From the NCBI GenBank assembly GCA_006503535.1, contig QYRS01000009.1, positions 2,294,001 to 2,358,000 of the forward strand: a stretch of 64,000 nt of DNA, given 5' to 3'. The stretch is from Arthrinium phaeospermum. Its lineage: Eukaryota > Ascomycota > Sordariomycetes > Amphisphaeriales > Apiosporaceae. The notes beneath the pieces are model-generated. The model was given only the letters and a program-made list of their open reading frames with translations, ran no database searches and was not told the origin of the DNA. The position numbers and the translations under genes were made by a program. Below, piece after piece: positions 58,934 through 64,000 of this stretch (the stretch's first letter is position 1; every line of letters begins with the position of its first letter).

Positions 58934-61065
58934 ATGAAGCGCAAGTTGGACGAAAACGACCAGCCGGCCGCCACCGAAAATGCTGAAACCGCAACCGCCT
59001 CATCGGCGCCCGCTGCAGACGCAGAGGCGACGGCCACTTGGGAGAGCCTCCGTCTCGACTCGCGCCTGCTGCAAGCCATCGCCAGCCAGAACTGGAAGAA
59101 GCCAACCCAGGTTCAGAGCAAAGCGATCCCCCTAGCCCTCGATGGTCGCGATGTACTTGCAAAGTCGAAAACCGGCTCGGGCAAGACCTCAGTCTATGTG
59201 CTTCCTTTGCTGGAGGCTATACTCAAGCGCAAGCAGGTAGGCGCCCCTCTGCGCAGCGTATGCTGCACAAAGCAGTCGTTTCCGTCCGTAATTTACTAAC
59301 CGTCTGACTACAGACGACATCTGCGCCTTCTACGACAGCACTCATCCTGGTTCCCACGAGAGAACTGGCAGACCAGGTGGTGAGGGTGATCGACACTTTT
59401 GCCGCCTTCTGCAAGGATATCCAAACTGTCAAACTCTCCGAAAAGCTATCCGACGCTGTCACCCGAACCCTCCTATCGAACCTGCCCGATCTCGTAGTAG
59501 GCACGCCTGCAAGGGTCCTGCAGGCTATCAAGAGCTCTGCGCTACCCCTCGACGGTCTCAAGCACTTGGTATTAGACGAGTCAGACCTGCTTCTCAGCTA
59601 TGGCTACGACGAGAACCTCAAGACTATTGCATCGACGATGCCCAAAGGAGTACAGACTATACTCACCTCGGCCACCTTGACAGATGATGTCAAAGCAGTG
59701 CAGGACCTGTTCTGTCGCGACCCTGCGATAGTAGATCTGCAGGAGAAGAACGACACAGAAGGGGGTGTTGATCAATTCTATGTGAAGGTACATACCCCGT
59801 CGCAAATGCATAGGCCCAGATTACTAACAACCCCGGTCAGTGCGCTGAAGACGAAAAGTTCCTCTGCATTTACGTCATCTTCAAACTGCAGCTGATAAAG
59901 GGGAAGAGCATTGGTAAGTTACCGGCATGTGCACCTATCCGACGACGCAATCTAACTCTCAGTGCCAGTCTTTGTACATGACGTAGATCGGAGTTATCGG
60001 TTGAAGTTGTACCTGGAACAGTTCGGTATTCGAAGTACTGTGTTGAACTCAGAACTCCCCATCAACTCCAGGATCCACATCGTGCAGCAGTTCAGCCAAG
60101 GCGTGTACGATATTCTGATTGCGTCGGACGAGCACGAAGTCCTGGGTGGTGAAGATGAGCAAGAGGACGAGGCCGAGGAGCAGCAAGATGGTGAAAGCGC
60201 AGACCGTACAGGTGCCAAGGGCAGCAACCCGCCGAAGAAGAAGCGCAAGTCCGCAAAACGCGACAAGGAGTATGGTGTGAGTCGCGGTATTGACTTCAAA
60301 GGAGTTGCGGCGGTGATCAACTTTGACCTTCCTACGTCCTCAAAGTCTTAGTAAGTCTCGCGAGCACTCTGTCCGCCTTTTGCGCGCCCTTGTTTCTAAC
60401 CGTACACAGCACGCATCGCATAGGCAGGACTGGACGAGCAGGCCAAAACGGCATATCTCTGTCCTTTGTGATTCCGAGCAATGAGTATCGCAAACACATG
60501 CCGACCTCGATCGAGTCTACGGAAAATGACGAGAAGATACTGGCAAAGATCACAAGACAGCAAGCCAAGAAGGGCAAGGAGTTGAAGCCATACAATTTCG
60601 ACAAGAAGTCACTGGACGCGTTCCGGTACCGTATGAACGACGCTCTACGTAAGTTTGGTTGGAGTCCGATTACCTGTGATTGCATGCTAATACGGCGATG
60701 CAGGTGCCGTAACGAAGGTCGCCATCAGAGAAGCACGGGTCCGAGAGTTGAAGCAGGAGCTTGTCAAATCCGAGAAGCTGAAGCGGCATTTCGAGGAGAA
60801 CCCTGCGGAACTCCAGCATCTGAGGCATGACTCTGAACTGAGGGCGGCGAGGCTACAACCTCATTTGAAGCAGGTCCCCGATTACTTGCTCCCGCCGGAT
60901 GGCAAGAAGGCCGTGTCGGCGCTGAATGTGGGATACGTGCCTCTCCGGAAACACAAAGACGAAAAGCGGAAGGGTAGAAACGGCAAGAAGGGCAAGAGGA
61001 CATTTACTCGGAAATCCGATCCCCTCAAGTCCTTTAGGGGCAGAGGCAAGGGCAAGGATAAATAA
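58934..61065 (+). CDS. DBP9: DEAD-box RNA helicase DBP9 (DDX56 family)
   Basis: Six exons in frame: 58934..59236, 59314..59787, 59841..59913, 59963..60350, 60410..60648, 60704..61065; 612 residues. Helicase motifs in order: Q ([15 protein letters not shown]), I (SKTGSGKTS), Ia (PTRELADQ), Ib (GTPARVL), II ([14 protein letters not shown]), III (TSATLTDD), IV ([20 protein letters not shown]), V ([18 protein letters not shown]), VI ([11 protein letters not shown]). Motif II reads DESD at residues 189-192. Between IV and V lies an acidic stretch followed by a basic, nuclear-signal-like [13 protein letters not shown], typical of Dbp9. The C-terminus is Lys/Arg-rich ([26 protein letters not shown]). 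In yeast Dbp9 acts in the nucleolus in 27S pre-rRNA processing and 60S assembly. The ATG at 58934 gives the MKRKLDEND start known in the family. Confidence 0.94.
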
Positions 61066-61832
61066 ACGTCACACGGATAGTCAACAATGATACCATTGCA
61101 GTTTCCTGCATTCCAGAAAGATCGTCATTGCTGTTACCCAGGACACGCGTACTCCTATTGTGAAGATTGTGGCATGGGTAAAATAGGCTTGTCAGGATCA
61201 AGGGGTGCTGGGTTTCCCCTTCAAGTTGCCTATTGCTCAAAAGGGATGCAATATTTCTCGCGCGAATATTATCTTACTTGGTTCAGGAAGCTCACGTCGT
61301 TTTATACGTAACATTTCATGTAAAAGAATATGGGAAGCTTCATTCTGTACAACACATATCGAATCATGTTTATTTAAGGAGACATCTTAAGTATTCCGCT
61401 TTGTCGTTATCGTAGCCAATGTACGAGATGTCCCCAAACCACCTCATGGCTATTGGTATCAGATTGGTTTTCATAGTTATAGGCGGTATGTCCACAATGG
61501 CTGATATTGTGATACAAACCAGTACTGATCGCAACTCATCTCGTCCGATCTGAACCCTGCTTTGTACAGTTCAGACTATACGTGGTACTGTTTTACTATA
61601 TAGACATAACTATAAATTTAACATTCACCTTTGACCAGTATGATTGAAAGCTTGATACCAGTTTTTCTCATATTGGGTGATCGTTCAGTTGCTGCCATAA
61701 TATATTTTTCACAAGGTAATACAGAGGGCACAATGACCATTGCTTCTATCTTTTATTACACGCTGCTTGCCTCGCGACACATCGACTCTCGACACACTGA
61801 TGTGTACACTGTAGCCTACCCTTCAAGTCACG
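61066..61832. other. Intergenic region, DBP9 / 2EXR-like gene
   Basis: About 0.77 kb, AT-rich in its second half (61320-61700). No ORF supported. It should hold the DBP9 3' flank and the promoter of the next gene. Confidence 0.4.
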
Positions 61833-62855
61833 ATGGAAACCCCCATTGAATCACCCAACAACGCCCCGAATGCAGCGGATGACAGTCGCATGGATGGCGC
61901 CGACCCAACATCAGAAGCACCGTCCATATTCCATCGGTTCCAAGACCTGCCCCAGGAGTTAAGGGACTCGGTATGGGACGCAGCGGCACGCAGTATCTAC
62001 GAGCCATACAATGCCATGACGGAGGAAAGCCCGCGGCTGTTCTGCATGTATCACAGATCCGTGTATACCTTAGAGCCTAGTATAATCGACACCCGAACGG
62101 ACTTCAGGGCGGCCGAAGAGATCCTCATCAAAGGCCTACTGGCCCTTCTTCTGGCTAGCAAGGAGAGCAACGAACAGAGCAGGCGCACAATCTTAGGATG
62201 CGGTTCGAAAAACGGGAGCTTCCCCTTGCTGGCGCTGTTGGGGTACAGCTACCGGGCCGTCCCGATACGGCAGCTGGCAATGACCCGGAACGACGTCATG
62301 TGCTTCTGTCATTACTATTCGTGGATCTATACGTCCAATAGCGATGCCAGTAAGTCTACTGCATCGTCCTTTCAGCACCTGCATCATATACTGCTACGGA
62401 TAGGCCAAATCGCCACCTTGGGGCCTCAGCCTATGGGGAATCTGTTGCGGCTTACGCCGCATCTGAAAACATTATATGTCGATGTGAATATTTTCCTTCG
62501 ACGCTTTCTTTCCGTCGCATGCGAGCTTCATGGTATCGACTTCAAAAAGACGATGACAAGCTTGTGTTATCTACCACCACATCCACCGACAGAGCGCGGT
62601 GAAGAAGGCGTTGACCACCAAGGCGAGACAACCGACGATGAAGCTGTCCATGGCGTCAGCAGCGGCGAGGAGGTAGCACAGGAGGAGGAGGGCGAGCGTG
62701 TGATCGACCATCGCCGAATTCTCCATTTACTGGGTCCTGAACACCTCCGGGCCTTCCTCGAAGTATGGGAATTATGTGCCGAAGCTGGAGTTAGGTTGCA
62801 GTTCGTGGCACGGTATGGGAGGGCCGTAGAGCTGTTCCGCCAGGAAAACTCCTAG
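61833..62855 (+). CDS. 2EXR-like hypothetical protein
   Basis: Single exon, 340 residues. After an acidic Pro/Asn-rich start, residues ~30-50 read IFHRFQDLPQELRDSVWDAA, the pattern of the 2EXR motif (F..LP.ELR..IW..A) found in large, fast-evolving families of filamentous fungi. The rest has NLLRLTPHLKTLYVDVNIF (~215-230) and an acidic linker (~260-295) before a helical end (ILHLLGPEHLRAFLEVWELC). Function is unknown for this family; an F-box-like or protein-interaction role is sometimes supposed but not shown. A spliced longer form cannot be excluded. Codon use is less biased than in the neighbouring housekeeping genes, consistent with a lineage-specific gene. Confidence 0.6.
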   Translation: METPIESPNNAPNAADDSRMDGADPTSEAPSIFHRFQDLPQELRDSVWDAAARSIYEPYNAMTEESPRLFCMYHRSVYTLEPSIIDTRTDFRAAEEILIKGLLALLLASKESNEQSRRTILGCGSKNGSFPLLALLGYSYRAVPIRQLAMTRNDVMCFCHYYSWIYTSNSDASKSTASSFQHLHHILLRIGQIATLGPQPMGNLLRLTPHLKTLYVDVNIFLRRFLSVACELHGIDFKKTMTSLCYLPPHPPTERGEEGVDHQGETTDDEAVHGVSSGEEVAQEEEGERVIDHRRILHLLGPEHLRAFLEVWELCAEAGVRLQFVARYGRAVELFRQENS

Positions 62856-64000
62856 TGGAAGATACATGACCACTCAGTCAGCATAGGCGCACCCACTTCC
62901 TCCGGTTCGCAGTGGGTTCGTCTTCAGTCTTGCTGACAGTGCCTGCATAACGCGCTTCCTCGTTGCGTATCAATACTTGCATGTTTCCAATTGGCTTGCT
63001 GGGTTGGAACTCATCGGATCGGTGTCCAGGTGTGGCTACTTGCAGGGAGAGGGAAGTGAGATAAAGAGGGGAGGGGGACATACTTTATGGAGAGAAGAGA
63101 GGAACAAAGCAAGAGCTGCCGAATTCAATCCGGAAAATTTGTGTCGAAAAGGGTGTTCATACCTCCGACCATTCTTGGGACATACATATCTCCTCCTTTC
63201 GCCGTCCAAGGCCGGACGAACACGCCCTATTGGACTACTCCCCGCCTGCAGTGTGCTGACATGTGTGGCACCTAGAGTCGTATTAAAGAATCCGAGCTGC
63301 ACAGGGCTATGGGAACTGCGTCACGGAGGTGCACTGCCGACTGCCTTGCTGCCCCCCCAAGTAGCAGCCATACTGCGTGGCCCTGGTGGTATCAGTTGGA
63401 GTAGCCAGCCGGTAAAGAGGAGCCAAGCAATTCGTTCTATCAAGAGCCGTCGCTTTCCATACCTACATACATCGTAGTTTCCATGCATGTGTTCAAATTA
63501 AGGGTCGTTGCAGAAGATAGCACTGTGTGAAGAGAATGGGCTGATTTGATAGATGAAAGTTGCTGGCAGCATTGCAAAGTCCCGGACTGCATGTAGCCTG
63601 GCATACTGTGGTAGCACTGGGTGGGTGGTGGTCGGCTGAGATGTGACCTTGACTGGATTGAGGGTCGGTCCGTCCATCGTCGGCTCCTCATTCGATCGGG
63701 AAAAGCAGTCGGGTTCGGTCATCCAATTGATCAATGTCCTGGCGTAAAGGTGCCTTTTGGGTGAGGTCAGCAATTAAGCGGTGTCCTCGGCCCGGGAGCC
63801 TATGTAACGGAAGGTGCGGCTTACAACGTAAACGCCAATGTACTCGAATGTACCTGCCTATCATCCATAATGAATGACACATGCCATCATGTTGCACAAC
63901 AGACTTGGAGACTCGAACATCCAATGTTGTATTTCACATTGGTCAATTGTTCCATAGGCCGGCATCCCTAACGACATCGCTGGCCTGCTTTCCTGCCGAC
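62856..64000. other. Intergenic sequence to the window end
   Basis: 1.1 kb with several overlapping short ORFs on both strands, none with a recognisable domain. The largest (62977-63477, plus) has a noise-like composition. No feature is called. Confidence 0.4.

Noticed and set aside
1..64000. tRNA genes, searched by the B-box pattern GGTTCRANNC on both strands
   Set aside because: Near matches (for example 29069 plus, 21949 minus) lack an A box and a foldable cloverleaf. None is called.
1..64000. CRISPR arrays, bacterial operon features, secondary-metabolite genes
   Set aside because: No regularly spaced direct repeats, no polyketide or peptide synthetase or cluster enzymes. The content is ordinary fungal nuclear genes.

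Overview
The window is nuclear DNA of a filamentous ascomycete, most likely a Sordariomycete. The genes carry short introns (about 50-250 bp) with GTRNGT-type donors and YAG acceptors, spacing is generous, and the best-recognised proteins (STE12 with C-terminal C2H2 fingers, BUD4 with a PH domain, a class of plasma-membrane ATPase with a long N-terminus) have the filamentous-fungal form. The class-level placement comes from memory of family sequences, not from a search.

Layout, left to right: a TPR protein of the YPP1/TTC7 type (minus, cut by the window start); RIX1 (plus); a GPI-anchored GH16-like enzyme (minus); a WW-domain protein (plus); an AhpC/TSA-like redox protein (minus); DML1/Misato (plus); then about 15 kb without a credible gene; STE12 (plus); FAF1 (minus); HIS6 (plus); POB3 (minus); coronin (plus); BUD4 (minus); a P-type H+-ATPase (minus); DBP9 (plus); and a 2EXR-like orphan (plus). 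Exon-intron models were built by hand. Every multi-exon model below keeps frame across all junctions, except the unresolved first exon of the YPP1-like gene.

The genes are mostly housekeeping: ribosome biogenesis (RIX1, FAF1, DBP9), chromatin transcription (POB3), histidine synthesis (HIS6), mitochondrial inheritance (DML1), actin and septation (coronin, BUD4), membrane energisation (H+-ATPase) and MAP-kinase-controlled development (STE12). They are unlinked in function. I saw no secondary-metabolite cluster, no intact transposon, no tRNA and no CRISPR.

The unusual part is the STE12 locus. It has a 15-kb gene-free upstream region, a 1.13-kb stretch directly before the start codon with no ATG on the coding strand (but about 20 on the other), and an 84-nt in-frame exon whose skipping would fuse two zinc fingers into one complete hybrid finger. 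BUD4 also has a long ATG-poor leader, with two minimal upstream ORFs.
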